From Galdieria partita (lineage: Eukaryota > Rhodophyta > Bangiophyceae > Galdieriales > Galdieriaceae), in assembly GCA_025991245.1 (NCBI GenBank), contig BQMJ01000066.1:1-64000 (forward strand): a DNA stretch of 64,000 nucleotides, written 5' to 3'. Each line of letters starts with the position of its first letter. Positions within the stretch are counted from its first letter, which is position 1. The notes beneath the pieces were generated by a model, which saw nothing but the letters and a program-made list of their open reading frames with translations, was not told the origin of the DNA and did not search any database. Of this stretch, positions 36,071-45,595 are shown in pieces. The translations under genes were made by a program, and so were the position numbers.

Positions 36071-37669
36071 CTACTCGTGGATCGATGCAATCAGTTCATC
36101 GTCAACATATTTGTTGGAAAGCGTATTATGACTCTGTTGAGGCATGTGAGAACTTTGAAAATTTTCCTGTTCCACAGATAGTTCGGGTTCATCTTTGTTC
36201 AATGTAGTTGATCCTTGTAGTTTTACATAGGTAGCTCCCATAATGTCTTGTACTCTTTCAAATCTGAGTTGTGCAGTATTCAAACGTTCTCGTGGAGTAA
36301 GATAAGCACCAATAATGGATAAAATAAGCCAAACACCAGTCCATATGGGACAAGCCAGAGTAACAGGATTATAAGGATACATAGTAAAGAAAATACTAAA
36401 GCCAACCAAAATGGAAGCAATGACTGGAACAATGACATGAAAGAACCAATTGAGTTGTTTTTGACGATGATAAAAGCCACCTAAAGTAAGGTTGGCAATA
36501 ATATGACCAACATAGAGAGACAGAGATGAAGTTGTGACCAACATAACAAAGCCATCATAAGTTCCCATGGCTAAGCCTGCAATCAGAGATATGATAGCAG
36601 CAAGAAAGTCAACCACCGCAGTAGAAACGATGGGATTCTGTTTCTTATCTACAATCGCAAATATCTTTGGGAAGATAAGACCTTCTCTTGCAAAAGCAAA
36701 TATAAGTCTTGCGCAACTATTCAAAGGAGCTAATGAACCTAAAAACATGGCATTTAAAATGAGTATAACCATGAACCAGCCAATGACTGGAGTAAGATAG
36801 CGTTTGTATACAATGACGCCAGGATCTAAGGAAGCTGAAAACTGTGACATATTCTTATAACCCCATCCAACTGTAAGACCATAAGACATGAAAAAGAACA
36901 ACAAAGCCACACTAGAATATGCAAGTATAACAGCAATAGGTATTTGTTTTCGAGGATTCTTTGCTTCTTCTCCTAGAAAAGCCACTGCAGAATAACCAGA
37001 AATAGAAAACAAAGATAACAAAGCAGCTATTGCAATATCTGCACGAGTAGGAGCTAATGAAGGATGAAATACTTGTCCCGTGTTTCGAGAACCGACCTTG
37101 ATGACTACTGCTAATGTACATGCAAACATGAATAATGGCTCAAAAGTTCCGATCACTAAAGAATAATCAAGAGAAGCACGGATTCCAAGAAATGCTAAAA
37201 TGTATATGAGAAGTATGAAGGCAAACATGATTCCTATCCATGCTTTATCTGCATATGTAGCTCCAGTCATGGTCTGAATGAAACCTGGAAAGAAAACTCC
37301 TCCGACAAATAGAATTCCATTTGTTACGACATTAAAGTAGGATAATATAAACATCATACCACAAATCACTCCCCATCTTGGTCCAACAGCTGCAAAAACA
37401 TAAGCATAGTAACCACCTGAAGAAGCAACTTTCATCGAATACCAAACTGTGGTATTCATCAAGAGAGTGCCAGCTATTATGGCAAGAATATAAGAGAACG
37501 GTAAAGCACCCCAGGCGTAACCAGCAGAACTAGTCATAGTAGCAGCCATAGCCCCTGCTGGTGAAATCATAGACACTGACTGAAAATAAAGATGCCAGAA
37601 GCCCAAGCGGCCTCTTCTTAAAGTTCTTACTTCAGGTTGTGCACTTGAATCTACTTTTTCATATTCTAT
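36071..37669 (-). CDS. APC-superfamily amino-acid/polyamine permease (5' exon not resolved)
   Basis: The frame from 37,606 down codes 511 residues with about 12 hydrophobic segments. It begins LGFWHLYFQSVSMISPAGAM, then GYAWGALPFSY and SGGYYAYVFAAVGPRWG, which fits the APC fold with its broken first helix and GGxYxY motif. It should import amino acids, amines or a related solute at the plasma or vacuolar membrane. The frame stays open from 37,606 to 37,669 (reading EVRTLRRGR before LGFW) but contains no ATG, so a short upstream exon with the start codon is expected within about 100-150 bp. The C-terminal tail is hydrophilic (about 60 residues). Substrate cannot be read from sequence. Confidence 0.85.
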   Translation of the reverse strand: MEYEKVDSSAQPEVRTLRRGRLGFWHLYFQSVSMISPAGAMAATMTSSAGYAWGALPFSYILAIIAGTLLMNTTVWYSMKVASSGGYYAYVFAAVGPRWGVICGMMFILSYFNVVTNGILFVGGVFFPGFIQTMTGATYADKAWIGIMFAFILLIYILAFLGIRASLDYSLVIGTFEPLFMFACTLAVVIKVGSRNTGQVFHPSLAPTRADIAIAALLSLFSISGYSAVAFLGEEAKNPRKQIPIAVILAYSSVALLFFFMSYGLTVGWGYKNMSQFSASLDPGVIVYKRYLTPVIGWFMVILILNAMFLGSLAPLNSCARLIFAFAREGLIFPKIFAIVDKKQNPIVSTAVVDFLAAIISLIAGLAMGTYDGFVMLVTTSSLSLYVGHIIANLTLGGFYHRQKQLNWFFHVIVPVIASILVGFSIFFTMYPYNPVTLACPIWTGVWLILSIIGAYLTPRERLNTAQLRFERVQDIMGATYVKLQGSTTLNKDEPELSVEQENFQSSHMPQQSHNTLSNKYVDDELIASIHE

Positions 37670-38087
37670 TCATTTTCTTAAAAACTCCATCAGCGAAATG
37701 GAATATGATGCGACTTTCAGCGACTCTTCCAAACACAAAAGCTGTGTCCACGTAGACCAAAGGATACCATTCCCTTTGACTTTGTCTATTGGACAGAGAT
37801 GCCAAAGGAATACTTTGAGAATACTTTTGTTTTGGAAGACGGGATAGACAGAGTATATGTTTTATAAGTAATGTTGGTTATTTGAAGGAACTAGTTCTTC
37901 CTAGTAAATATATCCAAGTTCAACTCTTGTCAGGAGAAGTTTCGAATAAGGAATATATCGTTTGTTCCATGATTATTTTGTTCCTCTCCATAGGGATTCT
38001 AACAATAAGATAAAAAAAGTCTCGATAAAGTGCTATTTCTAAAGAGACACAAATTACCAATCAAGAAGAACGTAGCTATAGAAAATG

Positions 38088-38128
<41 letters not shown>

Positions 38129-38215
38129 AAGGAACACCCAACAACTGGGATCACTTGATATAATCATCGAGGATCCATTTACTTTGATGACAGTAAAAAA
38201 CCCATTTTATCTAGT
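37670..38215. other. intergenic region between permease 5' end and petC 3' end
   Basis: Holds the unresolved first exon and promoter of the permease and the 3' flank of petC. A minus-strand ATG followed by VSFGLRGHSFCVWK ahead of a possible 60-nt intron (ending GAATAG near 37,669) is one candidate first exon, not proven. The AT dinucleotide run lies here. Confidence 0.4.
38092..38126. repeat. (AT)n microsatellite
   Basis: About 17 consecutive AT dinucleotides, roughly 90 bp past the petC stop codon. Likely length-variable between strains. Confidence 0.9.
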
Positions 38216-38890
38216 TTATTTCCACCAAGGATTGGTGCCAGTTCTAAAATCAGTTTCTTTCCAATCTTTGAAAAGAATATTTCCATCGTCATCTTCATCA
38301 ACGTGTGCCAAAGCTAGTGAAAGAGGAGCAGGTCCACGCACTACTTTTCCAGTTCTATCATATTGAGAACCATGACAAGGACAAATAAACTTGTTTTGAC
38401 CTGCATTCCAAGGAACTACGCAGCCCAAGTGAGTACATACAGCATTCAACCCATAAGAAGCCAACTGTCCTTCTTCGTCAACAATCAAATAATACGGATC
38501 TCCCTTTGGTCCTTGTGCCAGTTCGTGAGTACCAGGTTTCCTTGTTTCCAGAAACTCCTTTTTCTTGATTTCTCGTCCCAACACATCTCTAGCTATAGTG
38601 CCTGACCCTGCACCACCACGAGAAGCAGGATAGAAAAAGTATGCATAACTACCCAACATTGTTAAAATAGGAAGAGAAGCTCCACCCAACAGAACATAGT
38701 TTAAAAACATTCTTTTGCCCATATCTGGAACGTCATCCACTGAAGAGGCAGAACTTGACATTTGCAAAAAGTTCCAAGAGCGACTATCTCTCTTGAAGTT
38801 TCTATTGTTGTACGAAAATAGAGTATTCTTTTTCTTCAAACCCAACAAAGAGTGACTAGTAGCAGCAGGTAGCGTTACAAAGGCCGACAT
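38216..38890 (-). CDS. petC: plastid Rieske iron-sulfur protein of cytochrome b6f
   Basis: A 224-aa precursor without introns. The frame runs on upstream but only with non-ATG codons; the first ATG (38,890) starts a Ser/Lys/Arg/Asn-rich transit peptide of about 50 residues. A thylakoid anchor follows ([20 protein letters not shown]). The Rieske domain has both cluster motifs, CTHLGC and CPCHGS, and the family end [17 protein letters not shown]...ETDFRTG...PWW. The protein carries electrons from plastoquinol to cytochrome f or c6. It is made in the cytosol and sent to the plastid, which marks the host as a photosynthetic eukaryote. Its 5' end lies 106 bp from the stop of the La-motif gene on the same strand. 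Confidence 0.97.
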   Translation of the reverse strand: MSAFVTLPAATSHSLLGLKKKNTLFSYNNRNFKRDSRSWNFLQMSSSASSVDDVPDMGKRMFLNYVLLGGASLPILTMLGSYAYFFYPASRGGAGSGTIARDVLGREIKKKEFLETRKPGTHELAQGPKGDPYYLIVDEEGQLASYGLNAVCTHLGCVVPWNAGQNKFICPCHGSQYDRTGKVVRGPAPLSLALAHVDEDDDGNILFKDWKETDFRTGTNPWWK

Positions 38891-38996
38891 GTTGCAAACG
38901 AATGGCTCACAACCGACTATTCCACGGGAGATTACATTTGATCCATATTTATTTTTATGAATAGAAAGAGAATACGAAATATTTACATCTAAAAAA

Positions 38997-41150
38997 CTAC
39001 GAAAAGATACCTTTGGCAAAAAACTTCAATCCTTCTTCTATAGAACTCGATGAAACAGTTTTCTGATAAAAGAACATGGGTGCTTTGATATTCGTAAAAC
39101 CGGAAGAATTATTTCCATCAACGGAAGACATATAAGAAGAGGAGGGACTCCGTAAGACAACACTGGCTGACGGAAAGTCATCCAGATCCTCAGTTTCAAC
39201 TTCAGATACTCTCTCCAATTGCTTAGAAAATGATTGATCGGAAGAGCTATCCAACTCTCTGGAATCCATACTGGTATGGAGTTGCTCTAATACCTGTAAA
39301 ATGGACTTGGCCTCGTCATCGCATATAACATTTTCAACAACAGATATCGGTTCAGACACTTGAGAAGAAGCCAACTGCCAGTTGCCACAACAAGTGGAGT
39401 CCACTGCAGTTGGTGATAAACGCCCTGAAAGAATAGTTTGTTCCAACATGGCCAAAGGAGTTTCTTCCAAAACACTGCTCGAATGCTTTGCAACTTTTAA
39501 AGCACACACACAATTTTCTGACTCTTCATTCTCGGTCTTCTCTTCTAAGGTTTCTTCTTGTTTCGCTATCGTTTCTATTTCGTTCTTCATTTTTATATCA
39601 CAGTCAACTAAATATTCTGCTTCTTTATAGTTTTCCTTGTTGACCAATGACTCCTCCTCATTGGATAATACTGGAGACTCTAACCACTCTTTATCTTCCA
39701 ACTTGCGATTCTTGTTTCTTGTTCTATGCTTTGATGTTCCCTTATTGTCGTCTCTATGAGCTCCATTCGAACTAGTAACGGAGGAAAAATTTCTCAAAGT
39801 TTTCATATATTTTCCTTCTCGTCTTCTTTGCCTTCTCTTAGGAATATTCAATGAATGATGTTTTCCATTTTTAGAATTGCAACAGACGTCACAATTCTTA
39901 TTCTGCTCAATGGAAGGAAGAAACGATGCCGCAACATGAGCATATGACTTTAGTCTTTCCATGGATTCATGGCTTCTCTCTCTATCTCTGTTACTTTCAG
40001 AATTTGAAACGCATAGTTCTCCAAAGGCAAGGATTGCTTCTTCTATATTCTCCTGTTCTTTTGTAAACCTCTCAGGAGACGATTGCTCAACTTTTATGGT
40101 TTGCTTCTCTCCAGGTAAAGGAGGAAAGTCTTCTGCTTGTATTTGAAAGGAACTTGTTATTCTTTGTTTGCCATTTTGTTGCTGTGAATTCTTTCCTTTC
40201 TTTCTTGTTGTTTGTCTTTGTCGAGATTCACCCATATTTTTCAGTATCTTTCTTGGTTTCTTATCTGGTTGTTCTAAATTGGAATTACTTTGAATAGAAG
40301 AGGATTGTGCCTGCTTGTTTCTAGAACTTTGTCGGTTTCTATTCAAACAAGTCGATATTGGTAATGAAGCTTGCTGCTTTTCCAAGTTGTCTGGTTCCTG
40401 TAAAGTATGATCATAAGAAGAATAAGAAATTTGAGTTTCCACTGGCACAGTAATTATATCGCTGCCTATAGAATAAGAAAAAGGAAAACTAGGACCCAAC
40501 GAGTAATATTCTTCAAGTCGCTTTTCTTCTTCCTTGTTAGGATGCCAAGAAAACATTCCATCATTGGTAAACGAGCAAAGAGAAATCCATTGTTTGGTTA
40601 TAAAAGGACATATTTGTAAAATGCGATGTTGAGCAGCTTTGGCATGCCATTGACTAGGAAATATCCAATTCCAATATCCTTCGATATCAAAACACCCAAA
40701 TAACAAACAATTCCATAAACCACAATACATCCAACTGGACTCGATGGACTCCCAAATATGACTATCCATGACTCGCAACTTGACACACTGATTGCAACTT
40801 GTATAGTTATTACTATCCACTCTTCTTATTGTCATTTGTTGCTCATTCAGTTGTATTTTGGTTGCATACTCAACGATTGATTGCTGTACAAGGTCCATAT
40901 CTTGAGTCAATTGCTGCATTTTGGGAAAGGATGCAATAATAGAAAGTGGAACGGCACCGAAAGGATCCATATGTTGTAACAGAAAATAATCTTTCAACAA
41001 ATTGGTGTCACTGAAATACCATTCAACTTGTTTGACGATGGCTCTTTTCAAATCCATGGAGTCTAAAGCAGTTGGTTGAAAGAAACCACCTTTATCCTTG
41101 TAGAATAGCTTACCTTGTGTAACTACCACCCAATCCTTGCCCTGTTTCAT
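38997..41150 (-). CDS. La-motif RNA-binding protein (LARP family)
   Basis: A 717-aa intronless gene beginning with ATG. Residues about 33-112 form a La motif: [20 protein letters not shown], then [22 protein letters not shown], with the conserved aromatic and basic positions. The rest is mostly disordered, rich in Ser, Gln, Lys and Glu, with an EDFPPLPG motif near residue 345 and basic stretches ([14 protein letters not shown]). No RRM or DM15 repeat could be recognised, so assignment to LARP1, 4 or 6 is open; the FPPLPG motif recalls LARP1-type proteins. Expected role: binding mRNA ends or tails to control stability and translation. A TCACGTGA palindrome lies 41 bp upstream of the ATG. Confidence 0.88.
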   Translation of the reverse strand: MKQGKDWVVVTQGKLFYKDKGGFFQPTALDSMDLKRAIVKQVEWYFSDTNLLKDYFLLQHMDPFGAVPLSIIASFPKMQQLTQDMDLVQQSIVEYATKIQLNEQQMTIRRVDSNNYTSCNQCVKLRVMDSHIWESIESSWMYCGLWNCLLFGCFDIEGYWNWIFPSQWHAKAAQHRILQICPFITKQWISLCSFTNDGMFSWHPNKEEEKRLEEYYSLGPSFPFSYSIGSDIITVPVETQISYSSYDHTLQEPDNLEKQQASLPISTCLNRNRQSSRNKQAQSSSIQSNSNLEQPDKKPRKILKNMGESRQRQTTRKKGKNSQQQNGKQRITSSFQIQAEDFPPLPGEKQTIKVEQSSPERFTKEQENIEEAILAFGELCVSNSESNRDRERSHESMERLKSYAHVAASFLPSIEQNKNCDVCCNSKNGKHHSLNIPKRRQRRREGKYMKTLRNFSSVTSSNGAHRDDNKGTSKHRTRNKNRKLEDKEWLESPVLSNEEESLVNKENYKEAEYLVDCDIKMKNEIETIAKQEETLEEKTENEESENCVCALKVAKHSSSVLEETPLAMLEQTILSGRLSPTAVDSTCCGNWQLASSQVSEPISVVENVICDDEAKSILQVLEQLHTSMDSRELDSSSDQSFSKQLERVSEVETEDLDDFPSASVVLRSPSSSYMSSVDGNNSSGFTNIKAPMFFYQKTVSSSSIEEGLKFFAKGIFS

Positions 41151-41190
41151 ATCAATTAGACTAGAAAATGAAGAATATGAGCTTATGTAG

Positions 41191-41198
41191 TCACGTGA
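41191..41198. promoter_or_regulatory. TCACGTGA palindrome (E-box/bZIP-type site)
   Basis: Perfect 8-bp palindrome with CACGTG core, located between the ATG of the La-motif gene (41,150, minus) and a possible small gene on the plus strand (ATG 41,260). The position suits a bHLH or bZIP site in a promoter. An 8-mer can occur by chance, so this is only a candidate. Confidence 0.4.
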
Positions 41199-41259
41199 TC
41201 CGGATTTCCAGCCAACGGACTATTACTGTAACTATCCAACTTGAGAGCACTTGCTTCTT

Positions 41260-41481
41260 ATGGCACCACTTGGTTATCTACAAAGAGACACCAGTGGATC
41301 TCAAGTTTCCACAACACTTTTACAATTTTTGACTGCTACTTTATTTCAACAATTTTCACTCTCTACAAAATGTCTTTATATGTTGGGTTACAAAGCCAAA
41401 ATGTTGTTCTCGACGAAGAAATCCATTTCCAATCGATTCTTGGCCGATGAGGATTTCTCCGTTTCTGGAAAAGCCCTTTAG
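41260..41481 (+). CDS. possible small gene, uncertain
   Basis: A 73-codon ATG frame with an N-terminus that could target mitochondria or plastid (hydrophobic and Ser/Thr-rich, then FSTKKSISNRF). A second frame overlapping its end (ATG at about 41,450) reads EKPFRETRDKRLEYTKSATS and CEQVAVHWILIEDEII before a stop, which also looks protein-like. I could not join the two by a normal intron. No family recognised. Divergent from the La-motif gene, with 109 bp between starts. Confidence 0.25.
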   Translation: MAPLGYLQRDTSGSQVSTTLLQFLTATLFQQFSLSTKCLYMLGYKAKMLFSTKKSISNRFLADEDFSVSGKAL

Positions 41482-42322
41482 AGAAACTCGCGATAAGAGA
41501 TTAGAATATACAAAAAGTGCTACTAGTCTTTGTGAACAAGTTGCAGTTCATTGGATACTCATTGAAGACGAGATTATTTAGGATTTATAAACACATTGGT
41601 TGGCACAGTATTTGCCACAAAGAAGCCATTATAAAATATTCACAAGTCCTCTAAAGAAGATTGCATCGAGACTAGTAAAGCGCAACCATTTTATAACCAA
41701 ATACAAGAAAGTGTACAACATACTTATTTCTAGTTTGGAGTGAGCAAAGACAATTGTTGGTTCGTTGTACAAGGTTCAAAGAAGAGTATTCGTCGTTCTC
41801 TGAGGTATTCAGATACACAACTTTTTCACTTTTACATAGCTTGAATAGGCCAAACTCCACACTCTTTTTCAGAATTTCTTTAAAAACTTTATAAACTCGG
41901 TCATTTGAATGGCTAGTTTTGTTGCTTGTAAGAAGAAATGAACCAAAAAAGAATGATATATATATATGACAAATAGGTAGCGATAATAGGATCGGATAAA
42001 ATGAAGAATTGAAGACCTGCCACCTTTACAGGCAAAAATTATGAAATGGTTGAAAACGGCTACAACATATAGCTTATTTCTTACATCTTCAAAAATAGGA
42101 GCAAAGTTTCGTTGATTTGTTGAATTTTCGAAAGGTCCAGAATATTTTATGATCACAAGGCTTCTAAGGGTACATAGATGGATATTTATATGTTGTTGTT
42201 GTTTTCAGAACTTTGTTGTTGAGCGACTGAAGAAGAATTGGCTATAGCATAGTCTATGTGAATAGTTTATTTACAAAACATAGAAATTTCTCTTGCATTG
42301 TCCACTGTTAGAACCTTGTTGC
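41482..42322. other. stretch without a supported gene
   Basis: About 840 bp downstream of the small candidate gene and downstream of the membrane-protein gene. A 95-codon minus frame (41,869-42,156) is hydrophobic but has no ATG start at its first codon and no recognised motif. Confidence 0.4.
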
Positions 42323-42994
42323 CTACCTGAGCCATTCATTTCTTGCAGCAATGGAAGAGATTGTCTCCCCAGTCCTTATCCACCTGAGAGCTTTTGAATC
42401 TTTATGAAAGCTTTGTAGAAGAATACAAGGAATAGTGATATAAATATGCCAACTCATTTTCCACCGAAATTCTTTACCCAGAAAATAAGGATGGACTCTT
42501 CTAACATGGTCTCCTTTAGCCATATACAAATTTCCAAAGAAAGAAAGTAATAGAGCAAGGTACCATACCCAACGACTAGGAGGAGTATGCAAAGCTATGA
42601 AATTGTTTGAAATATGTCTCTTTAGAAATTGTAAATGCAGTAGCCAAGTCATCAACAGGAACCAAAAGTTGTTCATATGAGGCACTAAATAGATCGATAC
42701 AACTGAAAGTATTTCCATGTTTGGAACAAAAATGGCGCCAAAATTTTTTCTATCGGAATATTTTGAAAAAGAATTCAAATCCAAAATGCCGTAAAGAGAA
42801 GATATTATCCACAACTAGAAGAAACAGTTAGTTGTCAAGACACTCAGTCCAAATTTTCTTACTGCCAATTGCCAGGAAGGAGGTCTGAGGTCGTCTAGAA
42901 AAGATTGATATAATATGCAAAGATAGAAAGGCTCACTTGTATAGCTCAGATAAACAATAGAAGGAAAGATACGAATGAATGGCTGACAAAGCAT
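42323..42994 (-). CDS. multi-pass membrane protein of unknown function, two exons
   Basis: Exon 1 is 42,863-42,994 (44 codons from ATG: MLCQPFIRIFPSIVYLSYTS...). A 48-nt GTAAG...CTAG intron (42,815-42,862) leads in frame to exon 2, 42,323-42,814. The product is 207 aa with about four hydrophobic segments, a HLQFLKRH motif and a basic C-terminus. LHLQFLKRH faintly recalls the start of the steroid 5-alpha-reductase/enoyl-reductase fold, but the C-terminal signature of that family is missing, so no function is assigned. Its start codon lies 32 bp from that of arsH on the other strand, so the two genes probably share a promoter. That sharing does not by itself imply a common pathway. Confidence 0.65.
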
Positions 42995-43026
42995 GACGAA
43001 AACTGCACAATGAATGGGAAGAGCTG
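42995..43026. promoter_or_regulatory. 32-bp divergent start-to-start region (membrane protein / arsH)
   Basis: Only 32 bp separate the two ATGs. Any promoter must extend into one or both 5' coding regions, or the 5' leaders must overlap. Confidence 0.6.
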
Positions 43027-43839
43027 ATGGGGACTCTCATGGAATGTCATCGGAGAATACTCATGTCGGTATCTTTTACCAATTGTTATTCTGTATTTTT
43101 GAACCGAAAGTGTTCAAGAAGGAGACAATGTTGTTCTTCAAAAAGCAAGTATTATTGTTGTAATTGGAAAGACTATCAGCCAGATGACTGGATAGCACGT
43201 CTACATTGGAAAGAAGTCACAAATAATAATAAGAATAATCACTATGAAGAATCAAGGCAAGAACCAGTTATATCACCTAGAATATTGATATTATATGGTT
43301 CGTTGAGACAAGGTTCATTATCCAAAGCCCTAGCTTATGAAGCAGCTCGAATACTTTACAAGTTGGGTGCTGATGTCCGTATCTATCATCCACAGTCCTT
43401 ACCTGTTCAGGATCCTCAATATGAGACTCATCCAAAAGTACAAGAATTTATCCAACTTTACAATTGGTCACAAGGACAATTGTGGTGTTCTCCTGTACAT
43501 CATGGAAGTATGAGCAGTGTATTAAAAAATCAGTTGGATTGGTATACATTTCCTCCAAGTGGAAGGACAGTTGCCTTTTGTCAAGTTCAAGGAGGCCAAT
43601 TGTCGGGTGCAGCAGTTCATCATATGTTTACTATTGCACTATCATTGAATATGATAATTGCCCCTTGTTATTTGATAGTGCCTGAAACATTTCGAGAGTT
43701 TTCTAGTGAGGGTAGAATGAAAGCTGGTCCCTATCGAGAGAAACTAGTTCAAGTCATGGAAGCCTTGTATAAATTGACATGTATAACAAACCAACAATCA
43801 CCATTTTTTATGGAGTCTCAGTTGGAATATTTGACATAA
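43027..43839 (+). CDS. arsH: ArsH-type NADPH-dependent FMN reductase
   Basis: A 270-aa intronless gene. The flavodoxin-like core from about residue 88 has LILYGSLRQGSLSKALAYEA (FMN phosphate loop), DVRIYHPQSLPVQD, WCSPVHHGSMSSVLKNQLDW, a VQGGQ loop and the ArsH end FSSEGRMKAGPYREKLVQVM. ArsH proteins reduce flavin with NADPH and oxidise trivalent organoarsenicals; they are common in bacteria and fungi. An extra N-terminus of about 85 residues carries clustered Cys (QCCSSK, YYCC) and basic residues; it could be an organelle-targeting sequence or bind thiol-reactive metalloids. Lack of introns in an intron-rich region agrees with gene transfer from bacteria. The stop lies 37 bp from that of RPL8. 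Confidence 0.9.
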   Translation: MGTLMECHRRILMSVSFTNCYSVFLNRKCSRRRQCCSSKSKYYCCNWKDYQPDDWIARLHWKEVTNNNKNNHYEESRQEPVISPRILILYGSLRQGSLSKALAYEAARILYKLGADVRIYHPQSLPVQDPQYETHPKVQEFIQLYNWSQGQLWCSPVHHGSMSSVLKNQLDWYTFPPSGRTVAFCQVQGGQLSGAAVHHMFTIALSLNMIIAPCYLIVPETFREFSSEGRMKAGPYREKLVQVMEALYKLTCITNQQSPFFMESQLEYLT

Positions 43840-43876
43840 AATAGCAAAATCTGTTGTATTTTATTGATCCATATAC

Positions 43877-44775
43877 TTAGGCACCTCCGGAAGCCGCCTT
43901 TGCTGCAGCTGCTGCCATTGCCTTTCCTCCTCTCAATCGACCTGTTCTTCTTGCTGCAATTAAACCAACTTTCTGTCCAGCTGGAGCGTCTCTTCTTACA
44001 GTGGAAGGATGTCCAATATGTTGATGATTACCACCACCGTGAGGATGATCTACTGGGTTCATTGCCACTCCACGTACACGAGGCCAACAATTCTTCTTTG
44101 CTTTGTATTTATGATATGCTCTTCCAGCTTTCAAAATAGGCTTATCAGTTCGACCACCTCCTGCAATCATTCCAACCATGGCACGACAACTGGACGGGAC
44201 AATCTTTCTAGCTCCTGAAGGTAATCGAATACGTGTTTTATTTCCTTCCAATTGATTGATGACTGTTACATAATCACCGGAACAACGACCCAGTTTGCCT
44301 CTGTCACCTACTTTACTTTCGACATTGCAGACTACAGTTCCTTCTGGTAGAGAACCAAGTGGTATAATATTACCTATGGTCAATTGGGCTACATATTATA
44401 TATATATGATATGAGAGTGAATCAACCAAATATCATCCATTCCATACCTTTTGTTCCACAATAAACAAATTGACCCGTATATAAACCTTCTGGTGCAATA
44501 AAAGTCTCTAATCTTCTTTTATATCGATATGGATCACGAAATTCGACTCGAGCCAAAGGAGCTCCTCTTCCAGGGTCGTGTATGATTTCCCTTACGACGC
44601 CTCGAATATAGCCATGTCGTTCAGCATAATCGAGAGCTCTGAATTGAGCTGCTCCTTTTCGTTTAACTACGTGAGCACGAAATACACTACCAGCACCCTT
44701 GCGTTGACCTAATCCAATATCCAGTACAACTCGAGCTTCTTTCTTCTATCTCTTACCTCGAATAACTCGACCCAT
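43877..44775 (-). CDS. RPL8: cytosolic 60S ribosomal protein uL2 (RPL8)
   Basis: Three exons: 44,757-44,775 (19 nt, MGRVIRG), 44,449 or 44,448-44,708, and 43,877-44,388, parted by introns of 48 and 59 nt with GTAAG and GTATG donors. Splicing gives [31 protein letters not shown] and, after the second intron, [12 protein letters not shown]. The C-terminal signature [20 protein letters not shown] is intact, including the His of the peptidyl-transferase region, as is [20 protein letters not shown]. Length 263 aa, near the usual 257. Splice junctions were fixed by conserved protein sequence on both sides. It is head to head with the complex I gene with 39 bp between starts. Confidence 0.96.
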
Positions 44776-44814
44776 TTTTCAAGAACAACGACGTCGCCAA
44801 TTGATTGATTGGCC
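44776..44814. promoter_or_regulatory. 39-bp divergent start-to-start region (RPL8 / NDUFS1)
   Basis: Lies between the ATG of RPL8 (minus) and the first ATG of the complex I subunit (plus). A ribosomal-protein gene and a mitochondrial gene would share one very short control region. Confidence 0.6.
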
Positions 44815-45573
44815 ATGTTTTCAAGTCGTACACTCGTTTCTAACACTTTATGGAAAAGATGGCTTCACCCATCAGCTCCATGGAGTAAAGCAGCAGCAGA
44901 AGCCTCTTCTACAGAAAATAAACCTCCTAAACCCGACCATTTAGTTTCCATCTTTATTAATGGAGAAGAACACTGGGTACCTAAAGGCTCCACTATTATT
45001 CAAGCTTGTGAGTTTTCTGGAGTAGAGATACCTCGATTCTGTTATCATGAACGTCTTTCTATAGCTGGAAATTGTCGAATGTGTTTGGTAGAAATTGAAA
45101 AGTCTCCCAAGTTGGCTGCTTCTTGTGCTATGCCAGTGATGGAAGGAATGCGAGTATTGACTCACTCTCCTCGAGTTCGTAAAGCAAGAGAAGGCGTTTT
45201 GGAGTTTTTATTACTTAATCATCCTTTAGATTGTCCTATATGTGATCAAGGTGGAGAATGTGATTTGCAAGACCAAGCAATGGTATTTGGTTCGGATAGA
45301 GGAAGATTTTTTGAGTATAAGAGAGCTGTAGAAGATAAATATTGTGGTCCTTTGATCAAAACTATTATGACCCGATGTATTCATTGTACTCGATGTGTAC
45401 GTTTTGCAACGGAAGTGGCTGGAGTACCTGATTTGGGAACCACAGGACGTGGAAGAGATACTGAAATAAATACTTATATTGAAAAAGTATTTCGTTCAGA
45501 GTTGTCAGGAAATGTGATTGATTTGTGTCCTGTGGGTGCTTTCACTTGTAAAGACTATTCTTTTGTTGCATAG
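44815..45573 (+). CDS. NDUFS1: complex I 75-kDa subunit, N-terminal iron-sulfur domain only
   Basis: A 252-aa intronless gene from the first ATG (44,815), with a mitochondrial presequence ([17 protein letters not shown]). All three NuoG-type cluster sites are present: the 2Fe-2S site [15 protein letters not shown] plus the later Cys (AASC), the [14 protein letters not shown] site, and the 4Fe-4S site CIHCTRC with CPVGAF. The protein stops just after [11 protein letters not shown], where the family normally runs on (TARPWE...) into a domain of about 450 residues related to molybdopterin oxidoreductases. Nothing downstream restores that domain, since the STI1 3' end begins 22 bp later on the other strand. 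Either the C-terminal domain is lost or it is encoded elsewhere; separate encoding of the two NAD11 halves is known in some algae. Confidence 0.92.
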   Translation: MFSSRTLVSNTLWKRWLHPSAPWSKAAAEASSTENKPPKPDHLVSIFINGEEHWVPKGSTIIQACEFSGVEIPRFCYHERLSIAGNCRMCLVEIEKSPKLAASCAMPVMEGMRVLTHSPRVRKAREGVLEFLLLNHPLDCPICDQGGECDLQDQAMVFGSDRGRFFEYKRAVEDKYCGPLIKTIMTRCIHCTRCVRFATEVAGVPDLGTTGRGRDTEINTYIEKVFRSELSGNVIDLCPVGAFTCKDYSFVA

Positions 45574-45595
45574 AAATCATAAAAGTATTCGATGT

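Noticed and set aside
35869-36207. 112-codon + frame overlapping the permease 3' end
   Set aside because: Starts with GTG, and about 40% of it is antisense to clear permease coding sequence.
38891-39019. 43-codon N-terminal extension of PetC
   Set aside because: It starts with TTG and overlaps the end of the La-motif gene; the ATG at 38,890 gives a normal transit peptide.
42725-42745. GGCGCCAAAATTTT, an E2F-like motif
   Set aside because: It lies inside exon 2 of the membrane-protein gene, coding FGAIF, far from any start codon.
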